This document shows positions 49,547 to 58,497 of a stretch of DNA of 64,000 nt, one piece after another (position 1 is the first letter of the stretch; each line of letters begins with the position of its first letter). Under the pieces are notes generated by a model that saw nothing but the letters and a program-made list of their open reading frames with translations, was not told the DNA's origin and did no database searches. A program made the translations under genes and the position numbers. Source of the stretch: a virus; the IMG/VR virus record IMGVR_UViG_3300025316_000590, positions 62,001 to 126,000 of that record; one strand, written 5' to 3'.

Positions 49547-49922
49547 GGGGGCGAATTGGATTCGACCGGGCAGCTAGAAGATTGAGTTGCGTGTCGTGGT
49601 TGGTCAGCAGGCCACGTTAATAGCCGACCAAAAACTTACTTGCCAAAAACAAGTTCGAGAAGGCTCCGGCCTTCGCCCTCGTGGCCTAATAACCACGAGC
49701 CGACTGCGAACCCATCCGAGAGGTTCAAAAGCCGGCTGTAAACTCGGATCGTTCACGGTCGCTGCTGGTCACGCCGTGGATTAAAAATGCTACCGGCTGG
49801 TCGAACGACAACCCTGTTGATCCGGGGATCGCGAGACGACAGCTTGCAAATAGGATCGACTACACACGTAGACGCTTGATCGGAAATGTCGCGGGACGCG
49901 GGTTCGATCCCCGCCGCCTCCA
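49547..49922 (+). ncRNA. ssrA: tmRNA (ssrA)
   Basis: Rescues stalled ribosomes and tags their nascent proteins. The ends GGGGGCG and CGCCTCC pair (one G-U), and the T-arm is GCGGG-TTCGATC-CCCGC with A73. The 5' GGATTCGAC block is present. Pseudoknot PK1 (CGTGG/CCACG with TTGGTC/GACCAA) precedes the tag frame, which starts at GCC (49642) and encodes AKNKFEKAPAFALVA, then two TAA stops in the loop of CTCGTGG/CCACGAG. A further pseudoknot (AGCCG/CGGCT with ATCCGAG/CTCGGAT) follows. Length 376 bases, normal for a one-piece tmRNA. Confidence 0.95.
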
Positions 49923-49925
49923 CTA

Positions 49926-49995
49926 GGCCGACTGCACGCCGGGACTACATCTACCATGAACGAAGATGTCTCGGCAAACACCTCGTCGGCCTTTT
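49926..49995 (+). terminator. Terminator of the tRNA-tmRNA transcript
   Basis: GGCCGAC (49926) and GTCGGCC (49985) close a stem enclosing ACATCT/AGATGT, followed by TTTT. It abuts the end of the leftward primase gene. Confidence 0.6.
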
Positions 49996-50937
49996 CTACT
50001 TCCAGATGGTAGCCGCCTCGGCGGCGTTCATCTCGCCGGGATCCTTGCGGTGTTCCGGAACCAGAGCCGTGCGGTTCTCGTGGATAAGCTGACCGGCCAG
50101 GACCAGAGCCTGCTCCTCCGCCGCCTGGTCGAGGAGAATCACCACCTCATCGAAACGCTCCGACAGCTTGTTGAGGATGACCTTCTGCTGCGGCGTGATC
50201 GATGTGGTTTGCACCGATACCGCGTAGCATCCGCGAGGAGCGTAGACGTTCAGGTTCAGGGCATCGAACGGGCCTTCGTTCACGATGAGCTTTCGTCCGC
50301 CGTGTTTGGCCTGCGGCAGTCCGAAGATGCCCCACTTTGGCTGCGGGCCGGCGGGCTCGGCTTTGTACCGCAGTCGGGACTTGGTGATCGCCCTGCCGTA
50401 GAACGCGATCATGTTTCCGGCCCAGTCGTGAATCGGGAACAGGATGCGATTGGCATGTTTGCCGGTTACGGCACACTTCAGGTCATACTCGTCGCAGGCC
50501 CAGGCGATATCGCGGTTGGGTATCTTGCGGTCATAACGCATGTAATCCCAATAGTCCCGCGTGACGCCTTCAGGGTGTATTATGCGGGCTTCCTGCGGCC
50601 AATTGATCACCTTGACCGATTTCTTTACGGGATGCTCCTTGGCCATGAACGCGGCGACCGCGGCTTCGTAACCTTCCAGCGGCGGACCTTCATCTTCGCC
50701 GATACTGCGGGCCGCCTCGTGGCCGGCGAGCAGTGAGATGATCCGTTGGAAACTCATGCCGTGGTTTTTGTTACGCCAGCAGAAGTAACCGCCGTCACGC
50801 AAACTGATATTACCGTGTTCGCTGCGGTCGGCTTCGCCACACATCGGGCAGTGGATGCTTACGCAGCCTCGCTTCGTGTTCTTGCCGTCCGTGACGTACT
50901 TAATACGGAAGCGGTCGAGGATTTCTTTAACGTTCAT
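49996..50937 (-). CDS. DnaG-type primase with CHC2 zinc finger and TOPRIM domain
   Basis: 313 residues from the ATG after GAGGTGATC (a GTG two codons before is possible). Residues about 25-65: zinc-binding HCPMCGEADRSEHGNI. TOPRIM: KLIVNEGPFDALNLNVYA (E-G-x2-D) then VVILLDQAAEEQA. It makes RNA primers for the phage helicase. Alone on the minus strand within a rightward block. Confidence 0.85.
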   Translation of the reverse strand: MNVKEILDRFRIKYVTDGKNTKRGCVSIHCPMCGEADRSEHGNISLRDGGYFCWRNKNHGMSFQRIISLLAGHEAARSIGEDEGPPLEGYEAAVAAFMAKEHPVKKSVKVINWPQEARIIHPEGVTRDYWDYMRYDRKIPNRDIAWACDEYDLKCAVTGKHANRILFPIHDWAGNMIAFYGRAITKSRLRYKAEPAGPQPKWGIFGLPQAKHGGRKLIVNEGPFDALNLNVYAPRGCYAVSVQTTSITPQQKVILNKLSERFDEVVILLDQAAEEQALVLAGQLIHENRTALVPEHRKDPGEMNAAEAATIWK

Positions 50938-50949
50938 GATCACCTCATG

Positions 50950-51073
50950 TGGAGCATACGGGGATCGAACCCGCAGGCGAATGGCTACGCTGCGAGTCGG
51001 TCGCCTCCATTGCGCGGTAGCGACCGCCGCCCTGCGTAACTATTCAGCATCCGCGCCGCGTGCGGCATGCCCC
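50950..51073 (-). other. Degenerate tRNA-like sequence
   Basis: On the minus strand the ends GGGGCAT and ATGCTCC can pair (7 bp, one G-U), with a proper T-arm GCGGG-TTCGATC-CCCGT and A73, about 124 bases apart. A GGTCGC/GCGACC arm lies between, but no good D- or anticodon arm. Probably a decayed tRNA. Confidence 0.4.
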
Positions 51074-51243
51074 GTACCACAAATAGACACGGCAAAGCTC
51101 ATCGTGTCTAGTCGTTAGCTCGGCCTGCGGTGGCCAGTAATAGTGCCAGGGGCGGATCTTCGGATCCGACGCCACACCGCGGCGGCGACGCCCGCCCATA
51201 GCGGACGTGGGCAGCCGCGGGCCGGGCGTTTGATAACCTCGCG

Positions 51244-51272
51244 TTGACGGGAGGTGGCAACCTCGCTATGTT
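51244..51272 (+). promoter_or_regulatory. Sigma-70-type promoter before the winged-helix genes
   Basis: TTGACG, 17-base spacer, TATGTT. Confidence 0.6.
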
Positions 51273-51305
51273 GGGAAGTTGCTAACGAAATACCGATAAA
51301 CGAGG

Positions 51306-51333
51306 AACAGGCGACCCGCGACGGTCGCCTGTT
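51306..51333 (+). promoter_or_regulatory. Leader hairpin
   Basis: AACAGGCGACC/GGTCGCCTGTT, 11 bp perfect, 6-base loop, between the promoter and the first winged-helix gene. Confidence 0.55.
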
Positions 51334-51361
51334 CATGGCTTGCAGCAATCGGAGGTTGCTA

Positions 51362-51760
51362 GTGCCTACTCCTCATCCTAACACGATCATACAGGACGGT
51401 CAAGGGCCACATCGTACTATCTCGGAATCTACACGACGGCTTATTCTAGCCATCGATCAGCAGCTACTCGACGATCTTAGCAAGCGTGACCTTCTGCTCA
51501 TGCTGGAGTGCTTTTATCACACGGACAAAGATACGTGCCGGTTCCCGATGCGTAATCGGGACGTCATGCAGCGGTTTCGATGGAGCCACCAGGAGACTCT
51601 ACACCACATCTGGGAGCTTGAGCGTCGCTTTATCATCATGTGTAGAACAGGGTGTCGGTGGGAGTTCCTACCCGACCGTGAATACTACAGCGAACTGGTA
51701 GTCGAATTAAATAAAACACGGAAACGCGTCAGTCCGCGTTCTCGCAACGGGGAATTGTAG
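51362..51760 (+). CDS. Winged-helix DNA-binding protein
   Basis: 132 residues from a GTG after CGGAGGTTGCTA; a longer frame would include the leader hairpin. A winged-helix core (FPMRNRDVMQRFRWSHQETL then WELERRFIIM) ends in RWEFLPDREYY, like the next gene. Likely replication-initiation or regulatory protein. Ends RSRNGEL. Confidence 0.6.
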   Translation: MPTPHPNTIIQDGQGPHRTISESTRRLILAIDQQLLDDLSKRDLLLMLECFYHTDKDTCRFPMRNRDVMQRFRWSHQETLHHIWELERRFIIMCRTGCRWEFLPDREYYSELVVELNKTRKRVSPRSRNGEL

Positions 51761-51762
51761 GC

Positions 51763-52836
51763 ATGGCTAGATTACACGAATCAGAATACCGAAGCCGTGA
51801 GGCTACCCGCCTCCGCCGCCTGGATCATATCAGCAAGCGTGGCATGCTGCTGTACGAGTTTTGCAGGCAGCGGGCACACTGGAAATCATGCCGGTTCTAT
51901 ATGAGCCCAGGCGAAACCGCCGAGACCCTTGGTTGGTGTGCGAGGGAGGAATATCGCCGCCGCAGGGAACTGATCGATGCCGGTATCATCAAGATCATCA
52001 AGGGGCGACGATACGAGTTTCTCCCGTGGTTGGAAACCGCAGAAACCAATGCAGTCACAGAAGATACCGCTGCTGTTGATGATACACGTCCCGCAGATCA
52101 TACAGCAGATCATACAGCCGGTTGTGACGAAGTGAATCGGACAACTCTTGTCCGGTTAATCGGACAAAAGCTGTCCGACCATGAAACAGAACACCTAAAC
52201 AGAAGCAACGAGTACGTTGCCGCCGCAAAGCGGCGACGACAGCAGCCGCCAGTTGTTGGCAGGGAAGACACCAATAGATCATCCACCCCTGGATCATCAA
52301 CGCGACGCTTCCAGCGAAGACGTCCAATACGGCCTGTCGAGGATGAGACAACCGTCCTGCAAGATCATGAAAATATCGTAACCCAGCACAGTACACCAGA
52401 AGGAGATCATACAGTGCCAAGTCGACAAGTACCTGCTCGCCCTGTGCGACCAATATCATATAACAACCGAACCAGCAACAGTCGTCTCTCAGCAATCATG
52501 GCAGACGAGATCAGCAACGCCCTGCATCCGTCGCGTAGCGACTGGCAGCGTATCAGCGAAATGACGTCCATCGGCCTGCGTGGGGCACGCAGCCATTACT
52601 TCAGGTTGGGATCAGCCACCTGTGTCCGTATGCTGCAGCGACTTCAGGACGAACGTCGCCGGATGGAAGACGTGGAAATGCGAACCGAAGACTACATCGC
52701 ATCCCGCCTGCTCGTAATGATCAAGCGTTACGTTGCCCATCCCGTGGAGATCACGTTTGATATGGAAGAAGCACCCGAAGAGGAATCTTGGGCCGACGTG
52801 CGATGCAACCGGCCCAAACCGGACGGAGTCATTTAA
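51763..52836 (+). CDS. Winged-helix replication-associated protein
   Basis: 357 residues. Residues 25-95 form a winged helix (FYMSPGETAETLGWCAREEY, then RRYEFLPWLE) related to the gene before. A long polar linker is followed by a helical C-terminal domain (RMLQRLQDERRRMEDVEMR). Immediately upstream of the DnaB gene, so a helicase loader or origin-binding role is likely. Start 2 bases after the previous stop. Confidence 0.6.
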   Translation: MARLHESEYRSREATRLRRLDHISKRGMLLYEFCRQRAHWKSCRFYMSPGETAETLGWCAREEYRRRRELIDAGIIKIIKGRRYEFLPWLETAETNAVTEDTAAVDDTRPADHTADHTAGCDEVNRTTLVRLIGQKLSDHETEHLNRSNEYVAAAKRRRQQPPVVGREDTNRSSTPGSSTRRFQRRRPIRPVEDETTVLQDHENIVTQHSTPEGDHTVPSRQVPARPVRPISYNNRTSNSRLSAIMADEISNALHPSRSDWQRISEMTSIGLRGARSHYFRLGSATCVRMLQRLQDERRRMEDVEMRTEDYIASRLLVMIKRYVAHPVEITFDMEEAPEEESWADVRCNRPKPDGVI

Positions 52837-52838
52837 TT

Positions 52839-54395
52839 GTGAGCATGAATTACCTTGAGCAGATAGACCTGCTCACCATTTGCTGTTACCGCGACCGCGG
52901 CGGCAAAACAATCTCAGCTATCTGTCCCACGACCCTGTACGAACCCGCCGAGGTACGCAACCTCGCCGATAAGCTGTACGCCTATATCGACGAGCATCAC
53001 TGCCCGCCCAAAGATCTGTTCATCAACATGATCGAGGAACTGCGGGAACGCTACCCCGACGACGAGGATACTTACGATCACATTCAGCGGTCGATTCTCG
53101 ACGCCAAGACGACCGTCAACGAGGACTACACCGTCCCCAAGCTGCGGCGGTTCATGCGAACGCAGAACATGAGCCTGGCACTGCGAAGGATCATCGAACT
53201 GCACAACGCCGGCGATGACGAGGCCGCGATGCACGCGATGGTGAAGGCCGCCGACGAACGTGACGCAGCCCTTGACCCTGGCCTCGACCTGAATCTTCTG
53301 GGTAAGTTCGTTGGCCCGCAGCACCGCGAGCAGAACGACAGCTTCGAGACCGGCATCGAAATCCTCGACAAGCATCGCGTGACGCCCGCCCGCAAAGAGA
53401 TGCTGATGTTCGTCGCCCCAGCGAAGCACGGCAAGACCTTTGCGATGGTACAGTTTGGCAAGCGGGCCATGCTCCAGCGCAAGAAGGTCTGCCACGTGAC
53501 CTTGGAGATGTCGCAAGAGGAGATCATGTATCGCTATGTGCGAACCATGACGACGATGGGCGACGCAGATACGATCACCAGGCCGTGGATTCAAAAGGAC
53601 GAGGAAGGCAAGTTCCTCGACTGCGGCACCACGGAGGTTCCCAACCCAGCCCGGTTCGGCACCGACGAGGGCGACCGAGTCATCAACAAGTTCCTGCGGA
53701 AGTTCAAGGGCAGGCTACCCCTGAAGATTAAGGAGTTCCCCAGCGGCCAGCTTTCGGTGATGGCCCTGCGGAAGTGGCTGCGGGCCTTGGAAAGCGTGCA
53801 TAACTACGTCCCCGACCTGCTCCTGGTTGATTATCCCGACCTGATGAAGGAAGACCAGTCCAGCAACCGCGACTATCGTATTCAGCTAGACAAAATTCTG
53901 GTCGGGCTTCGCGGCATCGCCAGTGAGATGGCGTGTGCCGTGGTGGTGGCCAGCCAGACGAACCGCGACGGGGCTCACAAGAAGAACGTGCGGGCTCACG
54001 ACGTTGCTGAATCGTTCGGCAAGGTGATGACGTTTGACAAGGGCATCTTCTACAGCCAGACCGACGACGAGAAGAAGGCCAACCTCGCCCGCCTGTTCGT
54101 GCTGGGCCGCAACGTCAAGAGCAGCTTCGAGTTTCTCATCAGCCAGTGCTACGATACGAATACGTTCGCCGTGGACTGTGCTTACATCGACAAGGATTGT
54201 TACCCGCCGCGTGGATCGCCGGATCGCGATTCTAATACCGCGCGAAGTGGGCGGCAACGAGTGCCTGAACGGGAAGCGGAGGACGACGGAGAGACTGCCG
54301 TCGCTCCGCCGCGAGGTCGGGCTCAGGGAAGAGCCCGACCGGACCCGGTTCTTGCGGCATATAGCGGAAGTGCTAATGCAAGTGGCCACGTTTGA
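52839..54395 (+). CDS. dnaB: DnaB-type replicative helicase
   Basis: 518 residues, GTG start 2 bases after the previous stop. Residues about 1-150: N-terminal helical domain. RecA-like domain: APAKHGKTF (Walker A, Ala for the first Gly), CHVTLEMSQEE (H1a), LLLVDYPDL (Walker B), VVVASQTNRD (H3), GRNVKSSFEF (H4). Unwinds DNA ahead of the fork. The C-terminal 60 residues are a basic/Pro-rich extension. Confidence 0.88.
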   Translation: MSMNYLEQIDLLTICCYRDRGGKTISAICPTTLYEPAEVRNLADKLYAYIDEHHCPPKDLFINMIEELRERYPDDEDTYDHIQRSILDAKTTVNEDYTVPKLRRFMRTQNMSLALRRIIELHNAGDDEAAMHAMVKAADERDAALDPGLDLNLLGKFVGPQHREQNDSFETGIEILDKHRVTPARKEMLMFVAPAKHGKTFAMVQFGKRAMLQRKKVCHVTLEMSQEEIMYRYVRTMTTMGDADTITRPWIQKDEEGKFLDCGTTEVPNPARFGTDEGDRVINKFLRKFKGRLPLKIKEFPSGQLSVMALRKWLRALESVHNYVPDLLLVDYPDLMKEDQSSNRDYRIQLDKILVGLRGIASEMACAVVVASQTNRDGAHKKNVRAHDVAESFGKVMTFDKGIFYSQTDDEKKANLARLFVLGRNVKSSFEFLISQCYDTNTFAVDCAYIDKDCYPPRGSPDRDSNTARSGRQRVPEREAEDDGETAVAPPRGRAQGRARPDPVLAAYSGSANASGHV

Positions 54396-54442
54396 TAGAA
54401 CCTGTCATAATGAGGCGTGTCTGGTTCGCTAGGAGAAATAAC

Positions 54443-55363
54443 ATGCTCACATCCGTGGCCCGCAGACCCATTGACGCTGTTCGTCACCGCCTGATTGTTC
54501 GGGTGCGTGAGCTGGACTTGGTTTATATTCCGAACATATCATTTAGCCGCGTCAAATCCCGACAGGAGGCACGCATCCTTGCGGATCGCCCGGTAGGACC
54601 GCCCGTGAAGGCCGTGAAACCCACACCGGGCCTGCCTCCGTACCTGCGGGCACTGTACGATACGCCCCTGCTGACGCGGGAACAGGAGGCTCACCTGTTC
54701 CGCAAGATGAACTACTTGAAATACAAGACGTCCCGCCTGCGAGATGATCTTGATTCGCACCGGCCATCCGTGCGGGCCATGCATGAGATTCTGCAATTAG
54801 CCGACCAGGCTATGGCCGTCCGCAACGAGATCATCACGGCCAACTTGCGACTGGTGGTGAACATCGCCCGCCGGTATGCACACAGCAGCGATGAACTGTT
54901 CGACCTGATTAGCGACGGCAATATCTCCCTGATGCGGGCTGTGGACAGGTTCGATTACGACCGCGGCTTCAGGTTTTCAACCTATGCGACCTGGGCATTG
55001 ATCAAGAACTATTCACGCAGCATCGCTGTGGAGATTCGGCAACTGGCACGTTTCCGCACGGGCGAGGAGAACCCGCTGGATAACGTGGAAAGCCCGTTAA
55101 GCGACCTTCCGCATCGTGTTGACGTGATGCAGGCCCGGCAGCATGGAATCGCCAAGATGCTTCAGCACCTTGACGAACGCGAGCATTTCATCATTGTCAG
55201 CCGATTCGGACTTGATCGCGACGCGATGACTCTTACGGACGTCGGCAAGGCCCTTGGCGTCGGCAAAGAACGCATTCGGCAGTTGGAGGCCCGAGCGATG
55301 GATAAGCTGATGCGGGCCGCCGTAACGGAACGCATCGATCCATTCAGTATGATCCAAGTTTGA
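54443..55363 (+). CDS. Sigma-70-family factor, planctomycete-like
   Basis: 306 residues from the ATG after TAGGAGAAATAAC. Region 1.2: PPYLRALYDTPLLTREQEAH; region 2: NLRLVVNIARRYAHSSDELF, then LISDGNISLMRAVDRFDYDR and FSTYATWALIKNYSR; region 4: LDEREHFIIVSRFG and GVGKERIRQLEARAMDKL. It likely redirects host RNA polymerase. The sequence resembles planctomycete housekeeping sigma factors as I recall them, suggesting capture from the host. Confidence 0.88.
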   Translation: MLTSVARRPIDAVRHRLIVRVRELDLVYIPNISFSRVKSRQEARILADRPVGPPVKAVKPTPGLPPYLRALYDTPLLTREQEAHLFRKMNYLKYKTSRLRDDLDSHRPSVRAMHEILQLADQAMAVRNEIITANLRLVVNIARRYAHSSDELFDLISDGNISLMRAVDRFDYDRGFRFSTYATWALIKNYSRSIAVEIRQLARFRTGEENPLDNVESPLSDLPHRVDVMQARQHGIAKMLQHLDEREHFIIVSRFGLDRDAMTLTDVGKALGVGKERIRQLEARAMDKLMRAAVTERIDPFSMIQV

Positions 55364-55440
55364 CGGTGTCTGGTCTTGTTGCCAGTCGACGTGGATGGTA
55401 TCCTCGTTGCGTATAGCACCAACAATCGGACCCAAATATT

Positions 55441-56013
55441 ATGCCAACAACCTATGAGGTCGCCGACGATTCGGTGAAGGAATTCGTCAACAGCGTCATG
55501 CGGTTATACCACGGTGGGCTATCGGCCCTGGAGACCACGGTCGATATTCTGATGGCTATGCCGCCTCGCGACCAGAACGGCGACCCGACTGGCCCGGCCC
55601 TTAAATTTCACGGGCACAAAGCCTACGCCATTATCCGCCAGACAAAGCCCGACGAACGAGCCTTGGGCCAAGCGGACACCCACCTGAAGATCGACAGGGA
55701 GGCGTGGGAGGAGATGGACTCCGAGGAACGCACGGCTCTGATCGACCACGAACTGTCGCACCTCGTGCCGAAGTTGGCCAGCGACGGTTCGGTGAAGCGG
55801 GATGACTATGAACGCCCGTTGTTCTGCGGCAAGCACCACGACTACGAGGTGGGCTGGTTCTTCTCGGTCGCCCACCGGCACGGTAGGAAGAGCATTGAGT
55901 GCCGTCAGCTTCAGGACTTGATGGACAGCGAGAGCTATCAGCGGTGCATGCAGCCATCGATCACGGTGACGCCGCCCGTGCGTCGCCGCATGGCCAGCAC
56001 AGGCGAGATATGA
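55441..56013 (+). CDS. Putative phage metallopeptidase
   Basis: 190 residues. LIDHELSHL (HExxH type) followed by KHHDYEVGWFFSVAHRHG fits the phage-associated zinc metallopeptidase family. Role in phage unknown. Its stop overlaps the SNF2 start. Confidence 0.7.
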   Translation: MPTTYEVADDSVKEFVNSVMRLYHGGLSALETTVDILMAMPPRDQNGDPTGPALKFHGHKAYAIIRQTKPDERALGQADTHLKIDREAWEEMDSEERTALIDHELSHLVPKLASDGSVKRDDYERPLFCGKHHDYEVGWFFSVAHRHGRKSIECRQLQDLMDSESYQRCMQPSITVTPPVRRRMASTGEI

Positions 56014-57560
56014 TTGCAAAGACCGCAATTCTCGATTGGTTAGACCGACCGCTGCGGAGCGTGTCGCGTCTGAAGCTCATCCCGCCGGCGGAAGTCGATA
56101 GACGCATCGCCGCCCTGGATCCGTCGCCCGTGTTTCATACGCCGCCCCGCCACCACCAGAAGGTGGCCTTTCTGGCGGCGGCCAAATACGACGCGTTGAT
56201 GCTAATGTTCGGCCTGGGGCTGGGCAAGACATATACAAGCTACATGATTATCTGCGATAAGCTGTCGTGTGGCGTGGCGAAGAAGGCTCTAGTGCTTGTG
56301 CCGACCGTCACCGTCTGTGGCGTGTGGGAGGATGAGGCCCGCCTGCACGCCCCGCACCTGCGGGTGCAGGTGATCGATGCAGAAGGACGCGAGGCCCGCA
56401 TCGAGCAGGCCACACGGCCCGACGTGGACGTCGTGGTGGTAACGTACCAGGGGTTCCTGGCTATGTGCAGCAAGACCGAACGCAACACCAAGAAGCCGGG
56501 CAAGAACAAGTGGGTGATCGGCAGGCACGCCGACAAAATCATCAAACAGTTCGATATCCTGGTTTGCGACGAAAGTACCAGTATCAAGTCACAGGACAGC
56601 CTGTACTTCCGTCTGTGCCGCAAGATTGGAACGCACGCCCGATTCCGGTATTGCTTGACCGGCACACCATTCGGCAGCGATCCGCAAGACCTGTGGTCGC
56701 AGTACTATGTCATTGATTACGGTGAAAGCCTGGGCGAAAGCCTGGGCCTTCTGCGTGAGGCGTGTTTCTCGGGCAAGCAGGGATACTTCGGCGGCACGGA
56801 GTGGACGCTGAAGAAAAGCCACCAGAAGGACATCCGCCGATTCCTCGACCACAGTACGCTGCGATACGACGAGAAGGAGTGCATGGATCTGCCTGCGCAG
56901 ATATTCCAGACCATCCATGTGCCGGCCCCTGCCGATTTGCTGACCCATTACGAACGCGTGGTTCACGATTTCCGCGAGGCCACCGGCGATATCACGGTGA
57001 TGCAGAATGTGTTCGTGTTGATGCGGCAGCTTACCTCTGGGTTCATGACGGGCCGCAACGAGACCGGCGATAAGGTGTATTCGGACTTCAGGCCGAATCC
57101 AAAGCTCGACGCCGCACAGGAACTACTGGAGCTTCTGCCGCCCAACAAGAAGATGGTGATATTCCACAGCTACGTCCATACGGGCGAGATTCTGGAAGGG
57201 CTTGTGGGATTCATCCTTGGCATGAACTATGAGCGGGTGTGGGGCGGGGCGAACAACAAGACGAAACGCATCGACAGGTTCCGGACGGATCCCGACTGCC
57301 GCGTGCTGATCCTCAACGACCAGGCCGGTGCGTTGGGCCTGAACCTCCAGGCCGCGAACTACTGCGTATTCTACGAGTGTCCCGTGAGCCCCATCGTCAG
57401 GCAGCAGGCTGAGAAACGCTGCCACCGGGCCGGGCAGACCGAGAGCGTTCACTATTACGATCTCGTGATGCGAAACACCATCGACGTGAAGATACTGGCG
57501 GCAGTTCGAGCCGGCAAGAACCTGATGGAGGAACTTCTTGGCGGGCGAGCGAAGATATGA
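56010..57560 (+). CDS. SNF2-family helicase/ATPase
   Basis: 516 residues; start fixed by ATGA overlap. Motifs: GLGLGKT (I), VVVTYQGF (Ia-b), LVCDEST (II), YCLTGTPFGS (III), FHSYVHTGEILEG (IV), QAGALGLNLQAANY (V), QQAEKRCHRAGQTE (VI). A translocase working on phage DNA, probably in recombination or replication restart. Confidence 0.88.
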   Translation: MIAKTAILDWLDRPLRSVSRLKLIPPAEVDRRIAALDPSPVFHTPPRHHQKVAFLAAAKYDALMLMFGLGLGKTYTSYMIICDKLSCGVAKKALVLVPTVTVCGVWEDEARLHAPHLRVQVIDAEGREARIEQATRPDVDVVVVTYQGFLAMCSKTERNTKKPGKNKWVIGRHADKIIKQFDILVCDESTSIKSQDSLYFRLCRKIGTHARFRYCLTGTPFGSDPQDLWSQYYVIDYGESLGESLGLLREACFSGKQGYFGGTEWTLKKSHQKDIRRFLDHSTLRYDEKECMDLPAQIFQTIHVPAPADLLTHYERVVHDFREATGDITVMQNVFVLMRQLTSGFMTGRNETGDKVYSDFRPNPKLDAAQELLELLPPNKKMVIFHSYVHTGEILEGLVGFILGMNYERVWGGANNKTKRIDRFRTDPDCRVLILNDQAGALGLNLQAANYCVFYECPVSPIVRQQAEKRCHRAGQTESVHYYDLVMRNTIDVKILAAVRAGKNLMEELLGGRAKI

Positions 57561-57594
57561 TGTGTTCAGTGATGTAGAAAGAAGGTAATACAAC

Positions 57595-57807
57595 ATGCCC
57601 GCACTACAAGCTAAAGCAGTCACCTCCCGTGCTCGTGAGTTATTTTGCCGCGATCCCGACCTGACCGTCGACGACGTTATGCGAATGCTGGAAGACGAGG
57701 GCTACGAGCCGAAACGTCCAGCCATTTCATTTGGCCGAAGTTACGTGCGCAATACTATCCGCGAATTGCGTAGTATCGGATGGCGGAATATAGGACGCAG
57801 CGAGTAA
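57595..57807 (+). CDS. Small helix-turn-helix-like protein
   Basis: 70 residues (SRARELFCRDPDLTVDDVMR then MLEDEGYEPKRPAISFGRSY) resembling a small winged helix. RBS GAAGGTAATACAAC. Function unknown. Confidence 0.6.
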   Translation: MPALQAKAVTSRARELFCRDPDLTVDDVMRMLEDEGYEPKRPAISFGRSYVRNTIRELRSIGWRNIGRSE

Positions 57808-57813
57808 CGCCGT

Positions 57814-58041
57814 CTAACGTGCGACGAGTTCTAGCGGTTTGTTCATGTATGCAGGCCGCGGGCGGGTTTCGATGTGGATGGAGTCCCACATTTCCTTACG
57901 CTGCACGTCTATGCAGTCGAAACCCAGCGTCACGGTTCCGTTGTTGATGGCCACCACGTGAACGCTGATCCGGCGGCTGATGCCATCGTTGCCGCCAATG
58001 ATAACTGATTCGTTAGGCTTGCGGTTCATAACTCGCATCAT
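57814..58041 (-). CDS. csrA: CsrA-like RNA-binding regulator
   Basis: 75 residues. RVMNRKPNESVIIGG then ISVHVVAINNGTVTLGF and DVQRKEMWDSI follow the CsrA pattern (L-x-R-K-x-x-E-S, V-x-L-G, V-x-R-x-E). Family members bind GGA hairpins in mRNA leaders as dimers and control translation. The ~15-residue C-terminal tail (RPRPAYMNKPLELVAR) is longer than usual. Probably modifies host or phage mRNA translation. A terminator hairpin lies just upstream. Confidence 0.75.
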   Translation of the reverse strand: MMRVMNRKPNESVIIGGNDGISRRISVHVVAINNGTVTLGFDCIDVQRKEMWDSIHIETRPRPAYMNKPLELVAR

Positions 58042-58064
58042 GATACGCCTTCGGCTAGAGGAAA

Positions 58065-58107
58065 CGAAAAAAGCCGACGTGACCGCTGGTAGTGGTCGCG
58101 TCGGCTT
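58065..58107 (-). terminator. Intrinsic terminator between the two CsrA-like genes
   Basis: On the minus strand AAGCCGACGCGACC pairs with GGTCACGTCGGCTT (mostly perfect), followed by TTTTTT. It lies 25 bases before the csrA start, so csrA may depend on read-through. Confidence 0.7.
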
Positions 58108-58108
58108 A

Positions 58109-58312
58109 CTATCTAACTAATCCCACCATGATGATCTGGCGGTATTTTTTATCCAGTCTTCCAACTATGGAAGTGTAGGTCAAGCACAGCCTCGGGGGCA
58201 AGTCCTCAAAGTAAAGAAGCCGGTCGGTGACCGTAATGATCACCGCCGGCGTCAGAAAGGATCGCTTGCCTCGCGTCAGTACCAAGATAGACTCGGCGAC
58301 TTGGCTAGTCAA
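58109..58312 (-). CDS. Small protein with CsrA-like N-terminus
   Basis: 67 residues by a TTG start, or 58 from the TTG at 58285, which gives MVLTRGKRSFLTPAVIITV, like the L-V-L-T-R start and I-x-I-T-V strand of CsrA. The second half (RLCLTYTSIVGRLDKKYRQI) is more diverged. No strong ribosome site. May be a divergent CsrA paralog or not a gene. Confidence 0.45.
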   Translation of the reverse strand: MTSQVAESILVLTRGKRSFLTPAVIITVTDRLLYFEDLPPRLCLTYTSIVGRLDKKYRQIIMVGLVR

Positions 58313-58497
58313 GGATGATTTTAGTTATCGGTGATGATGGTGTCTGGATGAAATGACCGATTTGCCAGAATACGGATTCCAAGGGCTTGACGGTAGCATA
58401 GAATTAACTAGAGTGTATTTAGATATGGGCCGACGTTCGGCCCGAACCCATCGCCCCTGCTGATTTGCCGACAGGGACGACCAACCGAGGAGATGTC

